From Streptomyces sp. NBC_01775 (GTDB lineage Bacteria; Actinomycetota; Actinomycetes; Streptomycetales; Streptomycetaceae), in contig NZ_CP109104.1 of assembly GCF_035917675.1 (NCBI RefSeq), positions 5,146,001 to 5,210,000 of the forward strand: a stretch of DNA of 64,000 nt. The letters run 5' to 3'. Both the position numbers and the translations under genes were made by a program. The number at the start of each line of letters is the position of its first letter. Within the stretch, counting starts at the first letter, position 1. Under the pieces are notes generated by a model. That model made no database searches. It was given only the letters and a program-made list of their open reading frames with translations, and had not been told where the DNA came from. Of this stretch, positions 1 to 8,448 are shown one piece after another.

Positions 1-1077
1 GTGGCCGAGATGGGCGGCGACCAGCACGGGCGGCTGCTGCGGATAAACGACGCGCTGTGCCGGCTGCTGGGCCGCCCCGCCGCCGCCATGCGCCGCTACT
101 CCTTCTCCGACCTGGTCCACCCCGAGGACATCGGCACGCTGCTGCGCACCTCGGCCGAGGGCGGCCGGGCCGAGCTGCGGCTGGCCCGGCGCGACAGCTC
201 CTACGTCTGGGTCTCGCTGCGCAACTCGGTGGTGGCCGACACCGCCGACGGACCCCGCTATCTGCTCACCCACGTCGAGGACATAGAGGAGCGCAAGCGG
301 CACGAGCTCCAGCTCGCACACCGCGCCAGCCATGACTCGCTGACCGGGCTGCCCAACAGCGCCGAGCTGCGGGCCCGTCTCAACAGCAGGCTGTGCGCGC
401 TGCCGGGCCGCGCCGCCGGGGCCGAGGCCGGGCCGGGCGGTGACCTGTCCCGGCTGGACGCGGGCGGCTTCGGGTACGAGCAGGACGGCTTCCCCGACCT
501 GGACGGGCTGGGCCCGCCTGGTGCCGGACCCGGGGGGATGGAGCCGTTCACCGGCCTCCACGGCGTCTCCGGCGCTGCGGCCGGGCGGCACGGCGCCGGC
601 ATGCCCGGTGTCTCGGGCGGCCTGGGCGGTCGGGACCACCATGTGCACGCGGTGCCGCCCGAGGGCGACGGGCCCGGTGAGAAGGGGCTGGCCGTCCTCT
701 TCTGCGACCTGGACGGCTTCAAGTCCATCAACGACCGCTACGGCCACAACTGCGGCGACGCCGTCCTCATCGAGGTGGCGCGCAGGCTCTCGGCCGGGGT
801 GCGGGACAACGACACGGTGGCCCGGCTGGGCGGCGACGAGTTCGTGGTGCTCGCCGACGGGCTCGGCCCCGCTGAGGCCCAGGACCTCGCGGTGCGGCTG
901 CGGAACGCGATCATCCCCCCGATCAGGGTTGACGGCAGGGCAGTGCGGGTAGGCGCGAGCTTCGGAATCGGCTGGGCAGGCTGCGGAATGACGGCCGAAG
1001 AGGTCCTGCAATCCGCTGACCAGCGCATGTACATCGAGAAGCGGTCCCGGTCGAAGAGCCAGCGCCGGGCGGGTTAG
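1..1077 (+). CDS. cdgB: PAS-GGDEF diguanylate cyclase, CdgB-like (5' end outside window)
   Basis: This is the C-terminal part of a diguanylate cyclase that makes c-di-GMP from two GTP. A PAS/PAC sensor fold covers about residues 10-100, ending in the typical DIEERKRHE linker. The GGDEF domain follows, with the intact GGDEF signature at residues 277-281 and an RDND inhibitory I-site exactly five residues before it (268-271), so an active, product-inhibited cyclase is expected. The domain is interrupted at about residues 135-225 by a Gly-rich low-complexity insertion. The frame is open to the window edge, so the real start and any N-terminal GAF domain are probably upstream. The name rests on architecture and on remembered synteny with S. 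coelicolor cdgB, a BldD-controlled developmental cyclase. Confidence 0.85.
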   Translation: MAEMGGDQHGRLLRINDALCRLLGRPAAAMRRYSFSDLVHPEDIGTLLRTSAEGGRAELRLARRDSSYVWVSLRNSVVADTADGPRYLLTHVEDIEERKRHELQLAHRASHDSLTGLPNSAELRARLNSRLCALPGRAAGAEAGPGGDLSRLDAGGFGYEQDGFPDLDGLGPPGAGPGGMEPFTGLHGVSGAAAGRHGAGMPGVSGGLGGRDHHVHAVPPEGDGPGEKGLAVLFCDLDGFKSINDRYGHNCGDAVLIEVARRLSAGVRDNDTVARLGGDEFVVLADGLGPAEAQDLAVRLRNAIIPPIRVDGRAVRVGASFGIGWAGCGMTAEEVLQSADQRMYIEKRSRSKSQRRAG

Positions 1078-1170
1078 CACTTTCCGTGGAGATCGGCTAC
1101 GACCGCCACTAGAGATTCGCCCAAGAGAGGTAGGCTCGCCCGGATACCTGACGCAGTAGGGAGTGAGGGG

Positions 1171-2205
1171 ATGACCGCCGAGAACAATGGCACGGGCGCC
1201 ACACCGGGGGGTGGCGACGCCTCCCAGCCGGACACAGGGGCAGACGACGACCCGTTCGCCTACCTCTACCGGCAAGAGGGCGGCACCCAGCAGGCCTCTC
1301 CCGGTCAGCAGCCCGGCGTCCCCCGCCGTTCGTACAACCAGGTCCGCGCGGTCGGCGAGCGGCAGTACGGCTACGGATACCCCCAGCAACAGCAGCAGCG
1401 CGGCGGCTACGGCTACCCGCAGCAGCGATCCGGTGCCGGCGGTTACGGCTATCCGCAGCAGGCCCCGCCCCCGCCGCCCCAGCAGCCCAGCCCGCACTAC
1501 GCCGCGCCCGAGACGATGGCCGGCGGGCGCGCCGCCTCGCGCCAGCAGGCCGGTGCCGGCGGCTACGGCTCCGGCTCCGGACGGCGCAGCCGCACCGGGC
1601 TGATGGTCGGAGCCATAGCCGTCGTCGCGGCCGTGGTCATCGGTATCGGCGCCGCGATCGTCTTCAACGACGGCAACCGCGCCCAGGGCAACGAGAGCGA
1701 CGACGCCGGCACCTCCGAGCAGGCGGGCGGCGAGCCCGAAAAGGGTGAGAAGAACGACAACAAGAAGGACAAGCCCGCGCCCTCCGGGCTGCCCAAGGAG
1801 GACGCGGCCAGCCTCACACTCGCCGGTGGCACCCAGGCCGCCAAGGACATCCCGGGTGCCAAGGGCCGGGGCGGCACCTATGTCGCCGGTCTGAACAACC
1901 AGGGCGCCTCGGCGACGTGGGACATGAAGAACGTTCCGTCCCCCGGGCAGTACCGCCTTTACGTCCGCTTCGGGGTGCCCGGCAAGGACGCGGACGCCAC
2001 GCTCACCGTCAACGGCAAGGCGGAGGGCCGTCCCCTCCAGATGAAGAACTTCTCGGGGACCAAGGAAGGCGACTGGGCCAAGGGCTGGCAGACCACCTGG
2101 TCGATCGTCCAGCTCAAGAAGGGCCAGAACTCGGTGAAGATCTCGTGCGAGTCCGGCAACCAGTGCGACGCCAATCTCGACCAGGTCTGGCTGAAGCGGA
2201 ACTGA
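1171..2205 (+). CDS. Membrane-anchored protein with C-terminal CBM6/35-like carbohydrate-binding domain
   Basis: The protein has 344 residues. The N-terminal ~140 residues are Pro/Gln/Gly/Tyr-rich, presumably cytoplasmic, and carry repeated GYGYPQQ units. One membrane segment (about residues 143-165) follows, then a charged Lys/Glu linker and an extracellular beta-sandwich of about 130 residues with a GGTYVAGLNNQG-type strand and the closing LDQVWLKRN that resemble CBM6/CBM35 modules. No catalytic domain is visible, so it probably senses or holds a glycan at the cell surface. The ATG is preceded by a GAGGGG ribosome site. It follows the cyclase by 93 bp on the same strand and could be cotranscribed. 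The CBM call is from fold-like motifs only. Confidence 0.7.
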   Translation: MTAENNGTGATPGGGDASQPDTGADDDPFAYLYRQEGGTQQASPGQQPGVPRRSYNQVRAVGERQYGYGYPQQQQQRGGYGYPQQRSGAGGYGYPQQAPPPPPQQPSPHYAAPETMAGGRAASRQQAGAGGYGSGSGRRSRTGLMVGAIAVVAAVVIGIGAAIVFNDGNRAQGNESDDAGTSEQAGGEPEKGEKNDNKKDKPAPSGLPKEDAASLTLAGGTQAAKDIPGAKGRGGTYVAGLNNQGASATWDMKNVPSPGQYRLYVRFGVPGKDADATLTVNGKAEGRPLQMKNFSGTKEGDWAKGWQTTWSIVQLKKGQNSVKISCESGNQCDANLDQVWLKRN

Positions 2206-2326
2206 CGCGGCACCCGCGCCGCCCACGGCGCGGGCTCGCCCACGTCGCGGGGAGCCGCGGCGCTGAGCCGGACGGCGCTGAGCCGGGCAGTGCTGAGGCG
2301 GCCGGTCAGGACGCGGTGCCGGACGG

Positions 2327-3259
2327 TCAGGGGATGTCGACCTGCTGGACCCTGACCGACGGCAGCAGCCGCGCGTAGGTCTCCTCGTCGAACTCGCCCG
2401 CCACCGGGGACCGTACGGTCGCCGCCGAGAGCGCCACCGCGCGGGCCAGCCGGTCCGGCCAGGGCAGCCCCTCCGCCAGGCCGGACAGCAGCCCGGCCAC
2501 CGCCGAGTCACCCGCACCGGTGGGGTTGCCCGTCAGCCGCTCGGGTACGCCCGCGCTCCAGGTGCCGTCCTGGGTCACCATCAGCATTCCGTCGGCGCCG
2601 AGTGAGGCGGCCACCGCACGGGCGCCGCGCCGCTGGGCCGCACGGGCCGCGCGCAGCGGCTCGGAGGTGCCGGTGATGCCGGCCAGCTCGTGCGCGTTGG
2701 GCTTGACCAGTTCGGGCCGGGCCGCCAGCCCCCGGCGCAGCGGCTCGCCGCTGGTGTCCAGGAGCACCGGGGTGCGGGTGGTGCGGGCCTCCCGTACGAG
2801 TTCCGCGTAGGCGCCCACGGGTACGCCCGGCGGGAGGCTGCCGCACAGCGCCACCGCCTCGGTACCGGAGCGCAGCAGCAGGCGGTAGGCGTCGAGGAAG
2901 CTGTCCCACTCCTGGGGACCGACGTGCGGGCCCGGCTCGTTGAGCTGGGTGGTGTCGCCCGTGGACTCGTCCACCACGCCCACGGTGCGCCGGGTGCGCC
3001 CCGAGACCTCCACCAGCGCGTCGGTCACCCCTGTCCGGTCAGCCGCGAGCAGGGTCCGCAGCTCGCGCCCGGTGTCCCCGCCCGCGAAGCCGGTGACGGT
3101 CGTCTCGAAGCCGAGCGCGGCCAGCACCCGGGCCACGTTCAGGCCCTTGCCGCCGGGGCGCTCGGTCACCTCCCGCACGCGGTGCGACGCGTGCGGGGTG
3201 AGCCGGGGCACGCGGTAGGTGAGGTCGAGCGCGGCATTGAGCGTGACAGTCAGGATCAT
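2327..3259 (-). CDS. PfkB-family hexose-phosphate kinase (1-phosphofructokinase/tagatose-6-P kinase type)
   Basis: This 310-residue ribokinase-fold sugar kinase has the N-terminal PGGKGLNVAR signature and the C-terminal NPTGAGDSAVAG signature, whose Asp is the catalytic base and whose Gly-rich turn binds ATP. The MILTVTLNAALDLTY start is typical of the FruK/LacC branch, which phosphorylates fructose-1-P or tagatose-6-P. It lies 118 bp after nagA on the same strand, so it may be the third gene of the amino-sugar operon, feeding GlcNAc-derived fructose-6-P or a related sugar phosphate into glycolysis. The true substrate cannot be told from sequence. Confidence 0.8.
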   Translation of the reverse strand: MILTVTLNAALDLTYRVPRLTPHASHRVREVTERPGGKGLNVARVLAALGFETTVTGFAGGDTGRELRTLLAADRTGVTDALVEVSGRTRRTVGVVDESTGDTTQLNEPGPHVGPQEWDSFLDAYRLLLRSGTEAVALCGSLPPGVPVGAYAELVREARTTRTPVLLDTSGEPLRRGLAARPELVKPNAHELAGITGTSEPLRAARAAQRRGARAVAASLGADGMLMVTQDGTWSAGVPERLTGNPTGAGDSAVAGLLSGLAEGLPWPDRLARAVALSAATVRSPVAGEFDEETYARLLPSVRVQQVDIP

Positions 3260-3377
3260 TGGCGCACACCACCCTCATCAACACACGGAACCAGCGTCAC
3301 CGGCCCCCGCTCCGGGCGGCGGGCGCGCGAGTGATCATGCCATTGGATTCGCCGACGGGCGAGCCCCCAGGGGCAGT

Positions 3378-4538
3378 TCAGAGCGCTCCGGGGGACACCA
3401 CCCACTCGCCGCGGCGCATGACTCCGGCCAGGGCGAATTCCTCGTCGAGCACCACCAGATCGGCGTATTTGCCCGGCTCCAGCGAGCCCACTTCGCCGTC
3501 CACGCCCAGCAGCCGCGCGGGGTTCGCGGACAGGGCCGCGACCACGTCGGTGACCGGCAGCCGGTCCACGGTCACCGCGCGCCGGAAGGCGTGGTCCAAG
3601 GTCAGCGTCGAGCCGGCGATGGAGCCGCCCTCGACCAGCCGCGCCACCCCGTCGCGCACCTCGACCTCCAGCCGGCCCAGCGGATAGCGGCCGTCACCCA
3701 TGCCGGCGGCGCCCATGGCGTCGGTGATGAAGGCGACCCGGGCCGCGCCCGCCGCCCGGAACGCCAGCTCCAGGGCGGCCGGGTGCAGATGGGTGCCGTC
3801 GTTGATCAGCTCGACGGTGACCCGGTCGTCCTCCAGCAGCGCGGCGACCGGGCCCGGCTCCCGGTGGCCCAGCGGCGGCATAGCGTTGAACAGGTGGGTG
3901 GCCACGGTCGCGCCCGCGTCCACGGCCTCCAGCGTGCCCTCGTAGGTGCCGTCGGTGTGCCCCACGGCGGCGATGACACCGCCGTCCGCGAGCAGCCGCA
4001 CCGAGTCCAGGCCGCCGGGGCGCTCCGGTGCGAGGGTCACCATCCGCGCCTGGCCGCGCGCGGCCTCCACGAGCTTGCGCACGTCGGCCGGATCGGGGTC
4101 GCGCAGCAGCGACTCCTCGTGCGCGCCGCGCCGCTCGCAGGCGATGAACGGGCCCTCGTAGTGGATGCCGGCGAGGTCGCCCTGTTCGGCCAGTTCGCTC
4201 AGCGATCCGGCCTGCCGGCACAGGTCGTCCAGGTCCCCGGTGACGGTGGAGGCGGCCATGGTGGTGGTGCCGTGCCTGCGGTGGGTGCCGATGACGGTCA
4301 GCGAGTCCTCGTGGGTGCCGGCCGAGAAGGAGGCGCCCCCGCCGCCGTGCACGTGCATGTCGACGAAGCCGGGGACGATCCAGTGGCCCGTCAGGTCGAG
4401 CGTCTCGCCGGGAGCCGCCCCCTCACCGGGGGCGTCCGCGGCGACCAGGCGGCGGCCCTCGACCGTGAGTCCGCCGTCCTCCCGCACTCCGCCGGGGAGC
4501 ACCACCCGGGCCCCGGTCAGCACCGTTCGCTTGCTCAT
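3378..4538 (-). CDS. nagA: N-acetylglucosamine-6-phosphate deacetylase
   Basis: NagA removes acetate from GlcNAc-6-P to give glucosamine-6-P for glycolysis or cell-wall precursors. The 386-residue protein has the amidohydrolase metal motif DMHVHGGGG, the active-site segments HYEGPF, HLFNAMPPLGHR and GHTDGTYEG, and the catalytic ITDAMGAAG loop. The ATG is chosen because it overlaps the nagK stop codon (ATGA), so translation is probably coupled. Control is expected through the DasR operator upstream of nagK. Confidence 0.95.
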   Translation of the reverse strand: MSKRTVLTGARVVLPGGVREDGGLTVEGRRLVAADAPGEGAAPGETLDLTGHWIVPGFVDMHVHGGGGASFSAGTHEDSLTVIGTHRRHGTTTMAASTVTGDLDDLCRQAGSLSELAEQGDLAGIHYEGPFIACERRGAHEESLLRDPDPADVRKLVEAARGQARMVTLAPERPGGLDSVRLLADGGVIAAVGHTDGTYEGTLEAVDAGATVATHLFNAMPPLGHREPGPVAALLEDDRVTVELINDGTHLHPAALELAFRAAGAARVAFITDAMGAAGMGDGRYPLGRLEVEVRDGVARLVEGGSIAGSTLTLDHAFRRAVTVDRLPVTDVVAALSANPARLLGVDGEVGSLEPGKYADLVVLDEEFALAGVMRRGEWVVSPGAL

Positions 4539-5530
4539 CGGCTCGCAACCTCCGCGGAGAGAAGATCCCAGGCGAGAAGTCCCGCGCCCAGGCAGCCGGC
4601 GGCGTCCCCGAGTGCCGCGGGCACGATTGCCGGGAGTGGCTGGAATGTGACCTTCTGGCGTACCGCCTCCCGGAGCGGAACGAAGAGGGTGTCGCCCGCC
4701 TCGGCGAGGCCGCCGCCGATGATCAGTGTGCGCGGGTCGAGCAGCGTGAGTCCCGTGACCAGGCCGGTGGCCAGCGCGTCGATGGCGTCGTCCCACACTT
4801 CCTGGGCACGCGGGTCGCCCGACTCGACGGCCTTGGCCGCGTCGGCGGCCGTGGCCCTGGGGTCCCCGCACGCCTCGGCCCAGGCCAGCCCGACGGCGGA
4901 GGCGGAGGCCAGCCGCTCCAGACAGCCACGCTGCCCGCAGCCGCACGGCGGCCCGTCGGGGCGTACGACGATGTGGCCGATCTCCCCGGCGCTGCCGTGC
5001 GCGCCGGGCTCGACCGTCGTGCCGATGCCGATGGCCCCCGCGATGCCGGTGCCCAGCGGGACGAACAGATAGCGGTCCACGCCCGCGCCCGCGCCGAGGC
5101 GCCCCTCGGCCAGGCCGCCGGTGCGCACGTCGTGGCCCAGGGCGACCGGCAGCGGCGGCAGTTCCGTGGGCCGCCCCTGCCCGAGCCGTTCGCTCAGCAG
5201 CGTGCGCATGGGGACGTCGCGCCAGCCGAGGTTGGCGGAGAAGACGGCGATGCCCCGCTCCTCGTCGATGACGCCGGGCACGGCGACCCCCGCCGCCGCC
5301 GGCTCGGTGCCCCACTGCTCCAGGCCGGTGGCCCGCAGTTCGGCGGCGAAGTCGAGGATTCCCTCGACCACGGCCTCGGGCCCGCGTTCGCGCTCGGTGG
5401 TGCGGCGCACCTCGTGCAGCAGCTCGTTGTCGGCGCCGACGAGCGCGGCTTTCATGCCGGTGCCGCCGACATCGAGGGCGATGACGTACTGCGGGGCCTT
5501 GCCGCTCGCGGGCTCAACACGGGTATCCAC
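4535..5530 (-). CDS. nagK: ROK-family N-acetylglucosamine kinase
   Basis: This 331-residue ROK sugar kinase has an N-terminal phosphate-binding motif ALDVGGTGMKAAL, a catalytic GHD segment, the zinc motif CGCGQRGCLE, and a Gly-rich ADP site near IIGGGL. Pairing with nagA by a four-base overlap identifies its substrate as GlcNAc rather than glucose. The GTG start at 5530 places a GGGAG ribosome site 11 bases upstream; longer readings run into the regulatory region. The DasR-type operator sits 29-44 bases before the start. Confidence 0.9.
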   Translation of the reverse strand: MDTRVEPASGKAPQYVIALDVGGTGMKAALVGADNELLHEVRRTTERERGPEAVVEGILDFAAELRATGLEQWGTEPAAAGVAVPGVIDEERGIAVFSANLGWRDVPMRTLLSERLGQGRPTELPPLPVALGHDVRTGGLAEGRLGAGAGVDRYLFVPLGTGIAGAIGIGTTVEPGAHGSAGEIGHIVVRPDGPPCGCGQRGCLERLASASAVGLAWAEACGDPRATAADAAKAVESGDPRAQEVWDDAIDALATGLVTGLTLLDPRTLIIGGGLAEAGDTLFVPLREAVRQKVTFQPLPAIVPAALGDAAGCLGAGLLAWDLLSAEVASR

Positions 5531-5854
5531 GCCGCACAGTCTCCCGCGATTGCATCGGAAAGGTCTAGTCCACTCCAGGGATCTTCTTTCCGGATACGCC
5601 CTTCGGCCGTGCCCGGAGCGCCGACCGGCAAGCGGGGAAAGGGATTTTGTCCGTATCCGGGCTGGAACTCGCCGAGAATCCGGACCGGAACTCGCCAAGC
5701 AGAACTGAACGGAAACCAACCGGATTCCGTACCGGTATCCAACCCGGTGTAGACCCCGTGGCACACGCGGAGGGAGACTCGCGGCTCGGACACGGGCAGG
5801 AGAGGCCGTGCCAGGGGGGAGGCACTCAGCACGTTCTGAGGGGTAGTGGAGAAC
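5531..5854. other. Divergent intergenic region between nagK and the solute-binding protein
   Basis: This 324-bp region contains the dre at 5559-5574, a weak second dre-like match at 5743-5758, and a direct repeat of GGAACTCGCC near 5663 and 5687. No coding signal is seen. It should hold the promoters of both divergent units. Confidence 0.6.
5559..5574. promoter_or_regulatory. DasR-responsive element (dre) of nagKA
   Basis: The sequence AAAGGTCTAGTCCACT matches the published dre consensus ACTGGTCTAGACCACT at 13 of 16 positions. It lies just upstream of nagK. DasR, a GntR-family regulator released by glucosamine-6-P, is known to repress nagKA in S. coelicolor. A weaker 11 of 16 match lies at 5743-5758, nearer the divergent lipoprotein gene. 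Confidence 0.85.
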
Positions 5855-7141
5855 ATGGAAAGACGGCGTTTCCTTGGTATGACTGCTTCCGGAGTGGCCG
5901 GGGCAGCCGGTCTGACCTCGCTGTCAGGGTGCGGAACCGGGTCCGGTTCCGGAGATGTCACGCTCAAGCTCGTGGCCGCCGACTACGGCGACCCGGGCGG
6001 CAACAACAGCTCCGAGACCTACTGGAAGTCGCTCGCCGACGCCTTCACCAAGGAGAACCCCGACATCAAGGTCGATGTCACCGTCTACAGCTGGAACGTG
6101 ATCGGCAAGAAGCTCAACGAGATGGTCAAATCCGGCAACGTACCGGACATAGCCCAGCTCGACTCGTACGCCAACTGGGCTGCCGAGGGAAGGCTCTACA
6201 AGGTCAGCGAGCTGCTCCCCATCCCCGCGCAGGCCGAGTTCCTCGTCGCCCTCGCCGAGGCGGGCGAGGTGCACCGCGTCCAGTACGGACTGCCCTTCGT
6301 GGCCAGCACCCGGCTGCTCTTCTACAACAAGAACCTCTTCTCCCAGGCCGGACTCGACCCCGACTCGGCCCCCGAGAGCTGGGACGACATCAAGTCCGCC
6401 GCGAAGGCGCTGAAGAAGGCGGGCGTGAAGATCCCCTACGGGCTGCCGCTGGGCTCCGAGGAGGCCCAGGCCGAGACCTTCATGTGGATGATCAGCAACG
6501 GCGGCTCCTACGTCGACAGCGTCGGCAACTACACCATCAACTCCCCGGAGAACGTCGAGGCGTTCACCTGGCTGCGCGACAACCTCGTCGACCCCGGCCT
6601 CACCAACTCCCAGCCCGAGCGGACCAACCGGCAGGAGCTCTTCGACGCCTTCGGCCGCGGTGAGGTCGGCATGCTCAACGGCCACCCCACGCTGATGCCC
6701 CAGGCCGACCGGCACAGCGTGCAGTACGGCACCGGCAAGCTCCCCGGCAAGGACGGCCCCGCCGAAGGCAACCTCGGCGTCGCCGACTGGACGATGGCCT
6801 TCAAGGAGAACGGCCACCGCGACGAGTGCGGGAAGCTCCTCGCCTTCATCTACCGGGAGAAGAACCACTACGCCTTCGCCGACCGCTACGACCTGATGCC
6901 GGTCACCACCGCCACGACCAAGCACATGCGCCGCGACCGCAAGCACAAGGAGCTGTGGCGCTTCCTGGACCAGCTCAGCGGCGCCGAGTTCTACCCCGTC
7001 GGCAAGGTCTCCTGGGCCACGATCAACACCGAGCTGAAGACCACCGTCGGACAGGCCGCGGCCAAGGGCGGCGACCCGAAGGCGGTGCTCAGCGCGCTCC
7101 AGCGCGATGCCGAGGCCGCCGACAAGAAGGCCGAGTCCTGA
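5855..7141 (+). CDS. Tat-exported lipoprotein, family 1 extracellular sugar-binding protein
   Basis: This ABC-importer solute-binding protein (428 residues) has a twin-arginine signal (RRRFLGM) and a lipobox (LSGC), so it is exported folded by Tat and lipid-anchored. The body has the family 1 pattern: VTLKLVAADYG start, IAQLDSYANWAAEG, VQYGLPF and a LFYNKNLF hinge segment. No permease or ATPase genes are adjacent, so it must use a distant transporter. The ATG at 5855 is preferred over GTG 5846 for ribosome-site spacing and to keep the twin arginines near the N-terminus. Its position opposite nagK suggests an amino-sugar or chito-oligosaccharide ligand, but this is inference. Confidence 0.88.
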   Translation: MERRRFLGMTASGVAGAAGLTSLSGCGTGSGSGDVTLKLVAADYGDPGGNNSSETYWKSLADAFTKENPDIKVDVTVYSWNVIGKKLNEMVKSGNVPDIAQLDSYANWAAEGRLYKVSELLPIPAQAEFLVALAEAGEVHRVQYGLPFVASTRLLFYNKNLFSQAGLDPDSAPESWDDIKSAAKALKKAGVKIPYGLPLGSEEAQAETFMWMISNGGSYVDSVGNYTINSPENVEAFTWLRDNLVDPGLTNSQPERTNRQELFDAFGRGEVGMLNGHPTLMPQADRHSVQYGTGKLPGKDGPAEGNLGVADWTMAFKENGHRDECGKLLAFIYREKNHYAFADRYDLMPVTTATTKHMRRDRKHKELWRFLDQLSGAEFYPVGKVSWATINTELKTTVGQAAAKGGDPKAVLSALQRDAEAADKKAES

Positions 7142-7233
7142 GCCCCTCGGCGCGGAGCCTCGCGCCCGGCCGGAGCCCTGCGTCCGCTCGAAGCCCTGAG
7201 CGCTCTGTCGGACCGCGCCGGTAGCGTGGAGGG

Positions 7234-7521
7234 ATGAGCGACACGGACGGCGGCAGCGGGGGCGAGGAGCGTGTGGCACCCCCTGAACGGGGTGCGGGCC
7301 TGACGGACCAGGACCGCGCCGTGCTCGCCTTCGCCGCCCGCGGCTGGCCCTCGCCCGGCGCCAAGGAACGGGCCATACGCGAGCGGCTCGGCATGTCCCC
7401 GGTGCGTTATTACCAGTTGTTGAACTGGCTGCTGGACGACCAGGCGGCGCTCGCGTACGACCCCGTCACCGTCAACCGGCTGCGGCGCGCCCGGCAGCAC
7501 AGCCGCGACCGCACCCGTTAG
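7234..7521 (+). CDS. DUF3263-type small helix-turn-helix-like protein
   Basis: This 95-residue protein has a charged N-terminus and a core (LTDQDRAVLAFAAR ... IRERLGMSPVRYYQLLNWLL) typical of the actinobacterial DUF3263 family. The core resembles a sigma-region-4-like HTH: residues around MSPVRYYQ would be the recognition helix. The function is unknown. It precedes otsB by only 32 bp and is probably cotranscribed with it. Confidence 0.75.
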   Translation: MSDTDGGSGGEERVAPPERGAGLTDQDRAVLAFAARGWPSPGAKERAIRERLGMSPVRYYQLLNWLLDDQAALAYDPVTVNRLRRARQHSRDRTR

Positions 7522-7553
7522 CGGGGCGGCCCCGGCTCGCTAAGGTGCGCGGC

Positions 7554-8393
7554 ATGCCGCTGCCTGAAACTGTCACCGAGGCGGGGCGCGCCGGGCTGGC
7601 CGCCCTCCTCGCCGACCCCGCCCGCGCCGTGCTCGCCTTCGACTTCGACGGGACGCTCGCGCCCATCGTCCCCGACCCGCGCGACGCCCGCGCCCACCCC
7701 GGCGCGCTGCCCGCGCTCGCCCGGCTCGCGCCAAGGCTGCGGGCCATCGCCGTCGTCACCGGCCGCCCGGCCGCCGACGCCGTACGCTACGGCGGCTTCG
7801 AAGGCGTGAGCGGACTGGAGGGACTCACCGTGCTGGGAGCGTACGGCGCCGAGCGCTGGGACGCGGCGGACGGCGCCGTACGCGCGCCCGAGCCGCCGCC
7901 CGGGGTCGCCGCCGCACGGGCCGAACTCCCCGCGCTGCTGGAGCGGCTGGGCGCGCCCGAGGGCACCTGGACGGAGGACAAGGGCCGCGCTGTCGCCGTC
8001 CACACGCGGCGCACGGCATCCCCCGAGGCGGCGTTCGCGCTGCTGCGCGAGCCGCTGTACGCGCTCGCGGAGCGGCACGGGCTCGTGGTCGAGCCCGGCC
8101 GCCTCGTGCTGGAGCTTCGGCCGCCCGGCGCCGACAAGGGCGCCGCGCTCAGGAGCTTCGTCCTGGAGCGGGAGGCCGGGGCTGTGGCCTACGCCGGTGA
8201 TGACCTCGGGGATGTCGCCGCGTACGACGCGGTGGACGTGCTGCGGGGAGAGGGAGTGCCGGGCCTGCTGCTCTACTCCGCACCGGACGGCGCCGCCGAG
8301 CGGGTGCCGGAGCTGACGTCCCGGGCGGATGTGTCGTTGCCGGGTCCGGCGGGGCTGGTGGCCTTCCTGGAGGGACTGGCCGAGCGGCTGTAG
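7554..8393 (+). CDS. otsB: Trehalose-6-phosphate phosphatase
   Basis: OtsB converts trehalose-6-P to trehalose, a compatible solute and spore reserve. This 279-residue HAD phosphatase has motif I FDFDGTLAPIV (catalytic Asp pair), motif II VVTGRP and motif IV GDDLGDVAAYDAV. The ATG at 7554 has an AAGG ribosome site eight bases upstream and is preferred to the GTG three codons earlier. It runs toward otsA, the previous step of the pathway, with 55 bp between the two stop codons. Confidence 0.93.
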   Translation: MPLPETVTEAGRAGLAALLADPARAVLAFDFDGTLAPIVPDPRDARAHPGALPALARLAPRLRAIAVVTGRPAADAVRYGGFEGVSGLEGLTVLGAYGAERWDAADGAVRAPEPPPGVAAARAELPALLERLGAPEGTWTEDKGRAVAVHTRRTASPEAAFALLREPLYALAERHGLVVEPGRLVLELRPPGADKGAALRSFVLEREAGAVAYAGDDLGDVAAYDAVDVLRGEGVPGLLLYSAPDGAAERVPELTSRADVSLPGPAGLVAFLEGLAERL

Positions 8394-8448
8394 CCCGGGC
8401 CGGCTCGGGGCTGTCCGCCAGGTTGTCCCTCCGCCGGAGAGGCGGGGA

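Noticed and set aside
5924..7279. 451-codon frame opposite the sugar-binding lipoprotein
   Set aside because: It is a shadow of the lipoprotein gene with no ribosome site or motif.
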